DNA of 64,000 nucleotides from Nemertoderma westbladi (taxonomy: Eukaryota; Xenacoelomorpha; Nemertodermatida; Nemertodermatidae): contig JAUCBJ010006218.1 of the NCBI GenBank assembly GCA_032718475.1, positions 124,001-188,000 on the forward strand, written 5' to 3'. Below are positions 1 to 10,600 of this stretch, piece after piece (positions within the stretch are counted from its first letter, which is position 1; every line of letters begins with the position of its first letter). The position numbers were made by a program, and so were the translations under genes. Under the pieces are notes generated by a model, which worked only from the letters and a program-made list of their open reading frames with translations, was not told the origin of the DNA and did no database searches.

Positions 1-567
1 TGTTGCGATCATAATAACCCTGGAATTTATAGAGTCGATGTTGTTAGGGTCTTAAGTGCAAATAGGCTTAGCAGAATTCCTACTCCACAAATTGTTGCAT
101 TGGCCGAGGTTCTTACTGCTGAGCTTGCTACTAACGTCCATCTATTTCCAATGTCATTGTACTTCATGGTAGTGTCTCCATGACAAATCCGATGTTCTTG
201 GATGCAGATGATGTCGATGTTATATTCCATTGCCAGAGCGACCATGTTACCCTGTTTGCTATGTGCTTTCAGCGTGCGTGCGTTCATTGTAGCAATCTTT
301 AGTGTCTTTTTACATTTCAACAGGTTGGTTCTTCTTTCTTCTCTGTCTTCTGTTCCAGTAGCCAATTTATCGACCCCAGCCTGGTGTACCACTGAGGGAC
401 GCGGTCCTTGTTGACCCGGGCGACGACCGAGCCGGTATTTCTCCTGGAGGGTTCTCATACTCATATCTTTCAGTTGCGGGGGTAAACCGCTTGTGGTCGC
501 AACTCCTACTAGCGTCTTCGCAGTAGGTCGCCGTTGGTTGATTACCTTCCGCCGACCTTGTCAGCAT
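1..567 (-). pseudogene. 5' fragment of an RTE-like LINE (endonuclease start)
   Basis: The minus-strand frame 464-27 reads a basic N-terminal leader, then the opening of an APE-type endonuclease (KIATMNARTLK, then NIDIICIQEHRI with the catalytic-type Glu in QEH), then GVGILLS. This opening is common in LINE proteins of marine invertebrates, where it nicks DNA for target-primed reverse transcription. The frame stops at 27 after about 145 residues and the rest would lie left of the window, so this is a fragment or a decayed copy. A reverse transcriptase end at 32089-32967 may belong to the same family, but the order of the two pieces on the minus strand is wrong for one interrupted copy. Clade assignment is from motif memory only. 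Confidence 0.6.
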
Positions 568-640
568 GTCTAGCCGTTGGTTGATTACCTTAATAATAAT
601 AATAATATATATTTATTTATATAGCGCCAAATTTACATCA

Positions 641-971
641 TTTACGTACTCTAAGGCGCTGACAACACATAATACACAGTAATTAATAGTTCGTGACTGC
701 AATGGCAATAGTTATGAGATAAAATCAACTAAATTAATGTAGTAATTAAAAACCAACAAAAAAAACATCATAAAATATAGTAAAAACAAACAATAAAAAC
801 GATCATTGCAGATATTCCAATCTTACGGGTTAAGTTAATTAGTAATTAATGGCAATAGTTGTGAAATAAAATTATCCAATTAATTAATTAAAAAATGTCA
901 GTCGTCCATAAAAACAAATAAATAATGTTTAGTTTAGATTTAACTTCATAGGCACAGCGTAATATAAGACA
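641..971 (-). other. 3' UTR of the CR1-like LINE
   Basis: An AT-rich stretch with no reading frame, between the C-terminal ORF2 fragment and the ATT tail of the LINE. Two loosely similar blocks (about 685-790 and 845-920, both with GGCAATAGTTGTGA-type words and AATTAATTAA) suggest an old internal duplication. Nothing else was seen. Confidence 0.5.
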
Positions 972-1238
972 CTAGTTCACGTGGTATTCCAGATTGTATA
1001 GGTGAGTTTTTAGACGTTTCTTAAAAATGCCCACATTCAATGATTCGCGTATGGCCGGAGGCAATGCGTTCCATACAGTTGGAGCAGCAATGGAGAACGA
1101 TTGCCTACCATAATGTTCCGTATTGTAGCGAGGGGCCACGAGTAAACCCAGCCCGCTGGATCGCATCTCGTGGATGGGTATGTACGGAGTTAGTAAGTCG
1201 CTTAGATACTTCGGGGCACAGTTATTACGCATTTCCAT
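972..1238 (-). pseudogene. C-terminal fragment of LINE ORF2
   Basis: The 88-residue frame holds the typical end of CR1/Rex-type ORF2 proteins: RSSGLGLLVAPRYNTEHYG, then SIAAPTVWNALPPAIRES and a basic KKRLKTHLYNLEY tail. It is out of continuous frame with the reverse transcriptase frame that ends at 1570, with about 330 bp of decayed coding sequence between. It is therefore the broken distal part of the same ORF2, not a separate gene. Confidence 0.8.
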
Positions 1239-2589
1239 GTTATCAAGGCAATTTTAAAATCGATACGGCGAACTATAGGTAACCAGTGCAATGCTTTTTG
1301 GGTTGGAGTTATATAGTCCCTCTTCTTTACACCACATATAAGTATTGATATAATATATATTATACTGTATTATATATATATTAATACATATTGAACGTAC
1401 TGTAGTTTGTGAATGGATTTTTTTGGCAGACCGTAGTAGAGAGAATTATTGGCGTCAAGCTTTGATTTGACAAGTATGTGTATAAGTATTTCCATGTTTT
1501 GTTTGTTGACATATCGCTTTATCTTTGAAAGATTCCTTAAATGGAAGAATGCTTCGCGAATGGTGATTCCTATTTGCTTGCACATTGTAATTCGAACCCG
1601 ATATTGCGAACGTTTGGACTACACGATATTATGTCGCTCCCTATGGTCAGTACTGGGGGATCCTGCTTTATGCCGAACCTGGACTGCAATAACAGGACTT
1701 TAGTTTTATCGGAATTCATTTTTAAGTAGTTATTATCCATCCACTCCAGCACATCCACGAGGCAGCTCTTAGTTACTTTTACAGCGCTGTTTAATTCAAT
1801 TGGCTTGAAAATCAAATATAATTGGGTATAATCCGCGTAGAAATGACAATGTAGACCATGCCGCTTTATTACAGCTGATAGTGAACGCGTGTATATCGTA
1901 AACAGAATCGGACCCAATACCGAACCCTGTGGTAGTCCATAGCGGAGGTGCTTTGCGATGGAATATGTATTCCCAATACGCACCTGTTGCGAGCGCTCCG
2001 ATAGATATGATACGAACCATTTAAGGGCGACGCCATCAATGCCAATGTCGTGTTTAAGTATCTGCAATAGTTTGCTATGTTCAACCGTGTCGAATGCCGC
2101 GCTTAAATCAAGTGTGATAAACAAACAGACCGAACCATCGTCAATTCCACGAAGTACCGTATCAGCAACAGATAACAAGGCAGTTTCCAGACCGTGTAAT
2201 GGCCGGTAGGCATTCTGGTAGGGTTCATGCAGACCGTTCAGATTCATGTGGTGCTTTAACTGCTCTACCACCACCTTCTCAGTTAATTTGGAAATGTACA
2301 GTAAGTTCAAAACCGGTCTAAAGTGATTAAGTATTTCCGGGTCTAATCGCAATTTCTTTAGTATTGGTGTGAGAATTGCTTCTTTGAAACGCGAAGCCAC
2401 AGTTCCAGTTCGTAAAGATAAATTAATTATCAATGTAATGGCCATCAATAGTGGTTTTAAGGACATCTTTAGTATGCTGGTTGGAATCAGGTCACATGGA
2501 CTTGATTTTGACTTCGAGTCGCTTATCAGTTTTTCTACGCCATCGCTCGTTACGTCACAAAATTTGGGAAGGACTGGCGCTGGAAGCAT

Positions 2590-3165
2590 CCCGGACGGTG
2601 AGGGAGGCACCCCGGACGGCTTCCGGGATGGTGCAGGAGGTGTCCTGGACGGCGCCCCGGATGGCGCGGGAGGCTCCCCGGACGGAGTGAGAGACGCATC
2701 AGATAACGTGGGGTGGGAGGCATTGCGGATGGTTCGGGAGGCGTCCCAGACGGTGCGGGAGGCGTCCCGGACGGTGCGGGAGGCGTCCTGGGTGGTGCGG
2801 GAGGTGTCCCAGAAGGTGCGCGAGGTGTCCCGGACAGTGCGGAAGGCGTCCCAGACAGTGCGGGATGGCCTGGAAGGCGTCCCGCATGGCGTGGGAGGAG
2901 GCACCCCGGATGGCGCGGGAGGCGTACCGGTTGGCCTGGGAGGCGTACCGGTTGGCCTGGGAGGCGTACCGCATGGCGTGGGAGGAGGCACCCTGGACGG
3001 CACAGGGGCATCCCGGATGGTGTTGGAGACACCCCGGACGGTGATGGAAGCGTCCCGGATGGCGTGGGAGGCGTCCCGTCCCGGATGGCATGGGAGGCGT
3101 CCCGTCCCGGATGGCATGGAAGACGTCCCGAATGGCATGGGAGGCGTCCCGGATGACGTCCCATT
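2590..3165. repeat. GC-rich minisatellite (about 21-bp units) inside LINE ORF2
   Basis: Imperfect units of mostly 21 bp (with 24 and 27-bp variants), tagged by GGCGTCCCGGACGGTGCG. They sit between the endonuclease and reverse transcriptase parts of ORF2. Unit lengths are multiples of three, so all frames stay periodic and the ORF2 frame encodes Pro/Ser/Arg-rich repeats. Locally far more GC-rich than its surroundings. Confidence 0.85.
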
Positions 3166-4149
3166 GTGGTTTAGAACATCTCGAATATATTTAATATTAT
3201 TATCGAAGTAGTTTACAAATCTGTTAGCTAATTCCAATTCAGAATTATGTCTCGGTAATATAACCTTATTTCCTCGGTGTAAAACTTTATTGACAACTTT
3301 AAATAGTGTTTTTAGGTCCTCTGAATTGTTCTTGATTATCCCACTATAATATTGTTCCTTAGCCGTTGAGATGGCCGCCGCTACCTTGTAAGATTGGTTT
3401 CTGTATTCCAAGAGATCAACATGCAGTTTCGTTGTCCAATATTTGCGCTCCAATCGGCGTCTAGTTCTCTTCTCATTGGCTATTGACTCGGTATACCATG
3501 GTGCCATTGGACGCTCAATTACTGTCTTCGTTACCAATAGTGCATGTCTATCCAATAGTGATAATAGTGTTTTTTCGTAGAGTTCTACCAGTTGGTCAAT
3601 GTCATGCGGTAGTGGGTTTACACATAATGCTGATGTTTCGATGTCTGAAATGAAGTTGCCCATGTCTATACTTGCAGATTCCTTATTTGTTGAATCGTCC
3701 ACCCAGAAGTTAAAATCTCCCATAATAATTAATTTCCCTGTTGCCACCATAAGTTGTTGCAGTAGATCACTAAATTCCTCAAGGAACATCGATGTATTCA
3801 GTTTGTTTCCTGTTGACGGATAAGATTCGAAAGATCGATATGTAGCTCGTACGATCTTGAATGGTTCCATATCCAAACTGCCCTTGTAAGCGCAGCCAAC
3901 TCCACCACCTGATGTCCATGTTCTGGGTTCATATGCGAATTTAAATCCAGCAGGGCACGTTTCCTCCATGACAGAGTCATCCTCATCCTTGCCTGTCAGC
4001 CATGTCTCCGTAAGAGCAAGTATGTCAATATTCAAGTCGACCATATAATCCTTAATTATTGCAGCCTTATTATTTATCGATCGCGCATTGAATAGTCCAA
4101 TGCAAAACTTATGTTTGCTTCCAATATTTGAGAACGTAGGAGAATGCTG

Positions 4150-4600
4150 TAACCCTGCAGGTGTCGAAGTAGACCGACCCACAACCCTCGGAGCTGGAGG
4201 GGACCAACCTACAACCCCCAGACCCGGAGGAGACCGATCTGCAACCCTCAGAGCCGGAGGAGACCGACCCACAACCCTCAGTCCCAGAGGAGACCGACCC
4301 GCAACCCTAGGGGATGGAGAAGACCGACCCGCAACCCTCGGAGCTGGAGGAGACCAACCCGCAACCCTCAGATCCGGAGGAGACCGACCCACAACCCTTG
4401 GAGCCAGAGGAGACCGGCCCACAACCCTCAGAGCTGGAGGAGTCTGACCCGCAACCCTCAGAGCTGGAGGAGACCAGCCCGCAACCCTCAGAGCTGGAGG
4501 AGACCAACCCGCAACCCTCTGAGCTAGAGGAGACCGGCCCGCAACCATCGGAGCCAGAGGAGACCGACCCGCAACCCTCAGAGTTTGAATAAGATTGGAG
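4150..4600. repeat. 30-bp minisatellite at the ORF2 start
   Basis: About 15 units of 30 bp tagged by GGAGACCGACCCGCAACCCT, with point variation between units. In the ORF2 frame each unit encodes ten residues of the GRSPPALRVA type. The array occupies the place of the ORF2 N-terminus just before the endonuclease, so the apparent start codon at 4626 is not a trustworthy natural start. Confidence 0.85.
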
Positions 4601-4691
4601 CACGTCAGTTCTGGGCATTTAGGCAATAGTCAGTCCACCCACCTTGATTCATCAATTACAATTAATGATTTGTTCAGGCAACCCTTTGATC

Positions 4692-5238
4692 TCATTCTGA
4701 GTATTGGCACTTGTCGACTGACGTTGATGGGTGCCACGCGTGTTGGGGTGGTTTACAGTCACCGAGTCTACTACAGCACCGTTGTGGATAATCCAGCCTA
4801 TATTCGGATCCGCTGCAGCCATGGAGCGCCGTTCCTGTCGGAGAGAATATTGAAGTTTGCTTTCCGCTGGTGTGTAGTCGGGAGATATATATATATCTCT
4901 GTAACGTGATGACTTGAGCAGATTGCGAGCCCTCTTCAACAATACAATATCTCGCGCTTCTCTTTAGAAAGAGTGACAATGATTGTTTGTGTATTTTGAT
5001 TATCTCGCAGCTGCCCGACTCGTTTAGTTTTAATCTCTGATTAGCTCGTTCGACTCCCAATTCGTCAGCTATATCTAACACTACCTGTTTGTCATTGGCG
5101 CTTGGCTTGGTACCTTTGAGAACGATGTTAGTTTTTTGTCTGCTCTGTTCCGCCTCTTCATTTTTTATTTGTTTTGAGAGAAGAGCTAGATTTGGCGAGA
5201 TTGAAGCGATCTCATTTCGTTTATTACGACGTGGTGGC
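4692..5238 (-). pseudogene. LINE ORF1, C-terminal part, cut by the Polinton
   Basis: The minus-strand frame begins at the Polinton junction and reads a PPRRNKRNE segment, an acidic/basic helix, then RQKTNIVLKG and a conserved region of the CR1-type ORF1 (RNA-binding protein of the retrotransposon particle). The open frame really begins in the N-terminal piece at 31127-31845: the codon phase at the junction matches on both sides once one copy of GGTGGC is counted. The methionine at 5255 lies inside the Polinton inverted repeat and is an accident. Confidence 0.75.
5233..5238. other. Polinton target-site duplication, left copy
   Basis: GGTGGC directly before the left terminal repeat, matched exactly at 31121-31126. 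Six-bp duplications are the rule for Polinton integrases. Confidence 0.92.
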
Positions 5239-5736
5239 AGTAGTAGGAGAAACATAGTCCGGAGCGTACTCCTCCCTAAGCCTAGGCTACGGGCTGCATC
5301 TCGGAGGGCTATTAAAAAGGTGCTAAATCGCGATGTTTAATGACAATCTGTCACCATCAATATTGATTCGCGTCGTTGCCTTCAACCAATCGTTGCTTAT
5401 CACCTACGCATAGCCTAACCTCACGATGCCTGCCTTACTCGACAACTGTTACCACCCGTGAGTATTGATTCGCGTTGTTGCATCAACCAACCATCGCATA
5501 TTCATCTTCGCGTAACCTAACTTCACGATGCATGGCTAGCCCCCACTACGCTATTATATTATATATCGATTGCCAACTCACCACCACCGCTAGCCACAGC
5601 TACTCCTCGACGGCTGTCACCAAACCAATCAATCCAACCAACCAAGCGGCCTACCAGTAGTCCAACGCTATTATGATACGTGTTGAAATTCCGCCACGTT
5701 CCATCTACACGTATACGAACAACATTTCCATAGTTA
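5239..5736 (+). repeat. Polinton terminal inverted repeat, left
   Basis: About 498 bp matching the reverse complement of 30626-31120 with roughly ten differences by eye. Within it two related units of about 110 bp follow each other, each with an ATTGATTCGCG start and a TAACCT-CACGATGC core (around 5355-5440 and 5460-5545). The match stops where the left end has about 160 extra bases (5737-5896, including a CA run); similarity then resumes weakly at 5897 (TTTCCTATCCACGCAA). Confidence 0.93.
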
Positions 5737-6430
5737 CTCAACCTAAGCTAACCGATCCCGCAGCATCTGTGCCATATTGAAAGGCTTCCATCGCTAACAT
5801 TATACTGTGCGTTTTTTATTATAATAATTATTGATTATTACACACACGCACACACACACACACACACACACAACCCTATGATTCATATTCTTTCACGTAT
5901 TTCCTATCCACGCAATCAACCAACCAGCTATTCATCCACGTTGCTCCCCATCTCTTTTCTTATTCGTTGATGATTATGACACGTACCATCTCTTCTTCGT
6001 TGACTATGCCACATCGCAAATTTTTATATATATAAGTGAATGTTTTTAATAAAATTCATCACTTGTAATCTTCATGGTAATATATTGATACCATATCTAA
6101 TTTTTTTTGTTCTCACTCTGACATTGTGTTTTTTTTTTTTCCTTAATAATTTATACATTATCTTACTCGTTGTATATTCGTTGGTCGGAAAACGACACCG
6201 CATAAAATGATACTGATTCCAGCATTGGGTATCGACCTAAAAACGAAAATCTGAGCTACTATTTAAACTATTTAACAAATCTTGATACTGCTTAATTTCA
6301 CCGTCACTATCAAGATTTGTTAAATAGTTTAAAACACAATTTTAGAGTGAGAACTATGGTGTCAATTTATTACAGCGATACGGTTTAAAATTTATCACTT
6401 GTAATATTTTTCGTATTTATTATTATTATC
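5737..6430. other. Polinton left leader, non-coding
   Basis: No gene seen. It holds a CA/CG dinucleotide run (about 5840-5871), a short return of terminal-repeat similarity near 5897, AT-rich sequence with TATATATATAAG near 6030, and a perfect 26-bp hairpin (listed separately). Its position before the first rightward gene suits a promoter and possibly replication signals. Confidence 0.5.
6262..6333. promoter_or_regulatory. Perfect 26-bp inverted repeat with 20-nt loop
   Basis: Arms 6262-6287 and 6308-6333 are exactly complementary (TTTAAACTATTTAACAAATC and on), separated by 20 nt. It stands about 100 bp before the first plus-strand Polinton gene. Such a stem could be an operator for a dimeric protein, a transcription signal or a replication element. 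The pairing is seen; the role is inference. Confidence 0.6.
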
Positions 6431-7495
6431 ATGGCCTTAACGCAAAAAACCGGAGCAACAAATAGCTGGAAATTTACTTACAATAAATATACTTGTACCG
6501 TCGTTCACAGCAAGTATTTTATTGTGGAATCTCAGGAGGACAACGAATCAATTTGTTTTTCCCATCAAGATACCCGCTATTTGTTAGACATTCTAGAAAC
6601 AACTAACAACAACCAACATCAATCCAGACCAGCAATTATACCAGGTAGGATATATCCCACTCTTCGTTTTGCGTGGGGAAATTTGAATATTTCCATCAAC
6701 CCCACATCGGGTGATGTTTACGTTCAGAAACAAGGCAAATGTAAAGTTCTCAACAAAGCTTTTACTGAAGTTCTAATTCAATACAGAGGGAAATTATTGC
6801 AATTTCTCTCTCCACCGCTAGAGATTATTAGCGATCAATTCTACATTGAATTATCAAATCCAGAGTTTATTGGATTTGTAACAGCTTTTAAAGGAACCAA
6901 CTATGTTGGCTTATGGAAAATCAGCCTCAGATACACTGATAGTGTTGGTTTTAACTATTATACAGGTTTCAATTTGTCAAAACAGGAACTATCTGTTTTG
7001 TTGCGAGAGTGGGACAACCAAGTCGATGAAACAGACAAACATCTTTTTGATAAAAATATCATTCAATTATCAGACCGTCTCAAAATGATTAAAACCAATA
7101 ATAAAAAAATTATTATCACCAACACCGATAATTCTACTGAAGTAGGTGCCGGCGGAAATTCTATCGAGTTGCATTACTTGAATGATAAAGCCCATATTAG
7201 TTTTCTCAAAGAATCGATGGAGGGCGTTTCTCTTACTGAAGCCCATATTGACGGTTTTGTCCTTTTGGATAAACCTAAAGCGTTCGTAGAGATCCCATCA
7301 CCTAATCCAGATGTTGAAGAGAGTTGCTCTCAACCACAACAGGTCTTTCCTGAAATATTACCTCGGAAGCCAAGATCATCGAGTAAATTTACCAACGCAT
7401 CACCTGCAAAGAAACAGAAAGTTGTCAGTAACCCAGTTCTAGTAGAACCTGTTACTAATTCTCCATGGAAACCAGATTATTATCCTAACATGTAA
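6431..7495 (+). CDS. Polinton accessory protein of unknown function (354 aa)
   Basis: First gene of the rightward group. The ATG follows an ATTATTATTATC leader, a feature shared with other genes here. I do not recognise it with certainty. It has at least three strand-rich segments each followed by a short aliphatic helix. The third (about residues 145-200: KISLRY, then GFNLSKQELSVLLREW) resembles the PC4-type single-strand DNA-binding fold. A basic nuclear-signal-like PAKKQKVV lies near residue 325 and an acidic, Pro-rich stretch around 285-310. Placed beside the DNA polymerase, a DNA-binding or transcription role would be sensible, but that is inference. Confidence 0.75.
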   Translation: MALTQKTGATNSWKFTYNKYTCTVVHSKYFIVESQEDNESICFSHQDTRYLLDILETTNNNQHQSRPAIIPGRIYPTLRFAWGNLNISINPTSGDVYVQKQGKCKVLNKAFTEVLIQYRGKLLQFLSPPLEIISDQFYIELSNPEFIGFVTAFKGTNYVGLWKISLRYTDSVGFNYYTGFNLSKQELSVLLREWDNQVDETDKHLFDKNIIQLSDRLKMIKTNNKKIIITNTDNSTEVGAGGNSIELHYLNDKAHISFLKESMEGVSLTEAHIDGFVLLDKPKAFVEIPSPNPDVEESCSQPQQVFPEILPRKPRSSSKFTNASPAKKQKVVSNPVLVEPVTNSPWKPDYYPNM

Positions 7496-7684
7496 GCCTA
7501 ATCATAAGTCAAACTCTTTGCGGTTTCCAATAGTCATAAGCGATCGGTGATTGGTTTAAAATTATTTCCCTCACTAGCATATAAATGTTTAGATGTAGTC
7601 AATAACATTTCATTTCATTTTATTTTAATCTTTGGAGATATTTTATTATTATTATTATTATTATTTATCTAAACAAACTTCAAC
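7496..7684 (+). promoter_or_regulatory. Probable promoter of the DNA polymerase gene
   Basis: The gap between the two rightward genes has a TATA-box-like TATAAAT at 7580-7586, about 105 bp before the polymerase ATG, and a run of seven ATT triplets (about 7646-7666) in the leader. CCAAT-type words lie near 7528 and 7550. It is a prediction from sequence words only. Confidence 0.45.
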
Positions 7685-10600
7685 ATGGATAAAATAACAA
7701 TATGTTGTTCATTCTGTCATATGAATGTAACTAGACATAATTATTTACGCCACCTACGGTCACATTTTGAAAGTTATTCTTGTTTAAAGTGTCATGTCGT
7801 GACTTCATGCAGCGAAATTTGTAAACGACATGAAACAATTACTGGTTGTAAAGAAATGGAGTTCCGCACCTATCAATTGACTTGTTCTACCTGTAATAAA
7901 GAGTATACATATGACAATTATTTACGACACGATTGTCACTTGAAATGTTACTACACAAGAAAGCGTAAATCTCCGCAACGTAAAAATATATTATCTAGAA
8001 AAAACTTAAGGGTGGCTCTTGGTACATGCGCAACAATTTTTACGCGGGAACAAGAAGCTCACGATAATCGTCTTGAAATTTATGTCCACGACCTCCCAAC
8101 TTCTAGAGATTATCCTGATGTAGAAACAGCAGTAACGCAAATTCGAGGTAATATTCTTCAGTTAATATTAGATAGATTGAAAGAAATGAATGTTCTTAGA
8201 CTGTGGTTAGGTCTAAATGTATTAATGTACAGGTCACATTTTTCAGAAGGTGAGCAATTGGAAACCTTTTATTTTAATTCTTCCGGTGGTGCTATTAATA
8301 CTGTAGATTCGCCGCAAAGTTTTGACACATGGTTTGAGTATGTTCTGGAAAATATATTACAAAAAATAGCCATCTTTAACACACGTGGTTCGGGGTGGCG
8401 TATTAAATCTTTATTAAGGGTTGAAATTAAATTAGCGGAATCTAAGTGTAGGTCGTTACTATATAAGGGGCATGGGTATATGGAATTACCTAAGGCTCTA
8501 TCAGGTAAACAGTGTGTTATAAATGTACAATCGGCTGATAATGACTGTTTTAAATGGGCAATTATATCCGCAAAATTTAGTAGCAAAGTGAAAAACAACA
8601 AACAGCGTACTTCATCGTACAAAAATTATATGACTCATTTCATTTTTGACAACGGGAACAAAGATTATCCAACAGAGTGGCAGTTAGCAATTAAACTTTT
8701 TGAAAAACAAAATTCAAAATATATAATTAATTTACTATGTTGGAATAACGACAATAAACGCACCCCTGTATCTATATTAAGACAACCTCCATTTAGTAAA
8801 ATTACACCTGATAAACAGTTATTAAATATATTACTTGTAGTAAAAAATAACAATGTACCTAAACTGAATCATTATGTTTGCATAACTAACTTGAATCGAT
8901 TGCTGAATACGAGAGCTCTTCATACCCAAGGTAGGCAATATTGTGAAAGGTGTTTGACACATTTTTTTCGAGCGGAAGTTCTTCATCGACACCGTCTTGC
9001 CTGCTACCAAGGAAGAAGTCAGCGCGAGAAACTACCTAATAAAAAAAGAACACACATTAGTTTTACAAATTTAGATAGAACCTTAGCCCCATTGTTTGTC
9101 ACCTACTTTGATATAGAATGTATCTTACAACCGTCAGTTAATAATCAAATTATACAGGAGCATATACCGTGTGCTGTGAGTTATTTAATTGTTCCCAATA
9201 CTGAATTAATTGATGCTCCAAAATGTCATTTGAAAACATTCGTAAAGTCAAATAATAATAATTGTATTCAAGATTTCTTAGATTCATTATATACTGATTT
9301 AACTGAATTATGTTGTTGGTCAGAAATATACACTCATAAAACTATGTCATTTACTAATATTGATTTTGTAAATTTTGAACAAGCAAAATTTTGTTTTTAT
9401 TGTAATGTTACTTTAAATAATAATGTAGGGAAAAACAGACACCATTCACATATTACAGGTAAATATATTGCGGCAGCCTGTAATAGTTGTAACCGAAGTT
9501 TATCATTGAAACGATACCTGTATGTACTTTGCGGACACAATTCCAACAACTACGATATACATTGTATATTACAAAGCGGATTTAGAGATAAGAAATACAC
9601 AGATTGGGATATAAAGGTTATACCGAGAAATACAGAGCGATATATTTCACTGAGTGCCTTTATCCCAATTAAAAACACTTCTAAGAAAATTGAGTTACGT
9701 TTTTTAGACACATATCAATTTTTAAGCTTTTCTTTAAGTAATTTAGTTGAGTGTTCAACAAAGGATGTAGCCAGTCATGATATAAGCTCAATTTTACCTA
9801 TTACTCTACAAGAAATGAAATATTTTTATCCAAACTTGAATAACTCAACGATTAAACGGAAAGGAGTATTTCCATACGAGTACTTGACAGATATTAATAA
9901 ATTTAATGATACTGGTTTACCGTCTATAAATAATTTTTTTAGTAACTTAAGTCAAAAAACATGCACAATTGAAGATTATAGGTTTGCGGGAATATCATGG
10001 GTTGAATTCGACTGTGTGAATCTTAAAGATTATCTTTTAGCCTATTTAAAACTCGATGTTTGTTTGCTTGCCGATATATTTGAGAATTTTAGGAATGTTT
10101 GTAAACAAAATTACGATTTAGAAGCGGTTTTTTACTGTAGTATCGGATCATTTACCTATGATTGCGCACTAAAATATAATAAATGTAAAATAGAATTAAT
10201 AAAGGATTATCAGACATATAGAGATTTTGAAAAATCAATTAGGGGTGGTGTTTCATTTTGTCGAAAACATTATATAGAATCAAATATACCAGGTACAAGT
10301 ACATATGATTCTACTAAGGAAGAATGCCATATTTTTAATATTGATTTCAACTCTTTATATTCTGGGAATTTAAGTAAAAAACTACCCACCTCACAATTCA
10401 AAGAAGTAAGTATTAAACATTTAGAGAATGCAATTCCAGAAAAACTAATCGAGTACTTGGTAGATTTAGACATTGATGGATCTACTGGATATTTTTTAAT
10501 ATGTGATTTAAATTATCCCAAGGCTATTCACGATCAAACATTACAATTACCGTTAGCCCCCGAGCATTTAAGTATAAATGAATCAATGCTTTCACCTTAT

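Larger units (their letters stand above)
1570..4626 (-). pseudogene. LINE ORF2 (endonuclease plus reverse transcriptase), inactivated
   Basis: The frame is open for 1018 codons. The first 150 residues translate a 30-bp minisatellite. Then comes an APE endonuclease start (FNARSINNK, ALTETWL, GDFN), but the part that should carry the SDH catalytic segment is missing. A second in-frame minisatellite (about 2590-3165) separates this from the reverse transcriptase. The RT shows motif A (DLSAAFDTVEH) and GLPQGSVLGP, but the YADD box reads YADY: the second catalytic Asp is Tyr at codon 1828-1830, a one-base change from Asp. Both enzymes are therefore expected to be inactive. Both minisatellite units are multiples of three, which is why the frame stays open. 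Confidence 0.85.
592..5238 (-). mobile_element. CR1/L2-like LINE, 3' portion (ORF1 end, ORF2, 3' tail)
   Basis: This is the downstream part of a minus-strand non-LTR retrotransposon whose 5' part lies at 31127-31860, across the Polinton. Reading leftward it holds the end of ORF1, ORF2, a separate C-terminal ORF2 fragment, a 3' UTR and a tail at 592-640. The tail has the GGCGCTATATAAATAAAT-type end followed by ATT triplets, as seen in CR1/L2 elements. The copy is dead: the endonuclease lacks its C-terminal part, the reverse transcriptase active site is mutated and ORF1 has a stop. A direct duplicate of GCCGTTGGTTGATTACCTT sits at about 532 and 573 beside the tail, but I could not find it at the 5' end. 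Confidence 0.8.

Noticed and set aside
2369-3211. Plus-strand 280-codon frame over the LINE minisatellite
   Set aside because: A shadow of the GC-rich in-frame repeat; the minus strand carries the recognisable ORF2.
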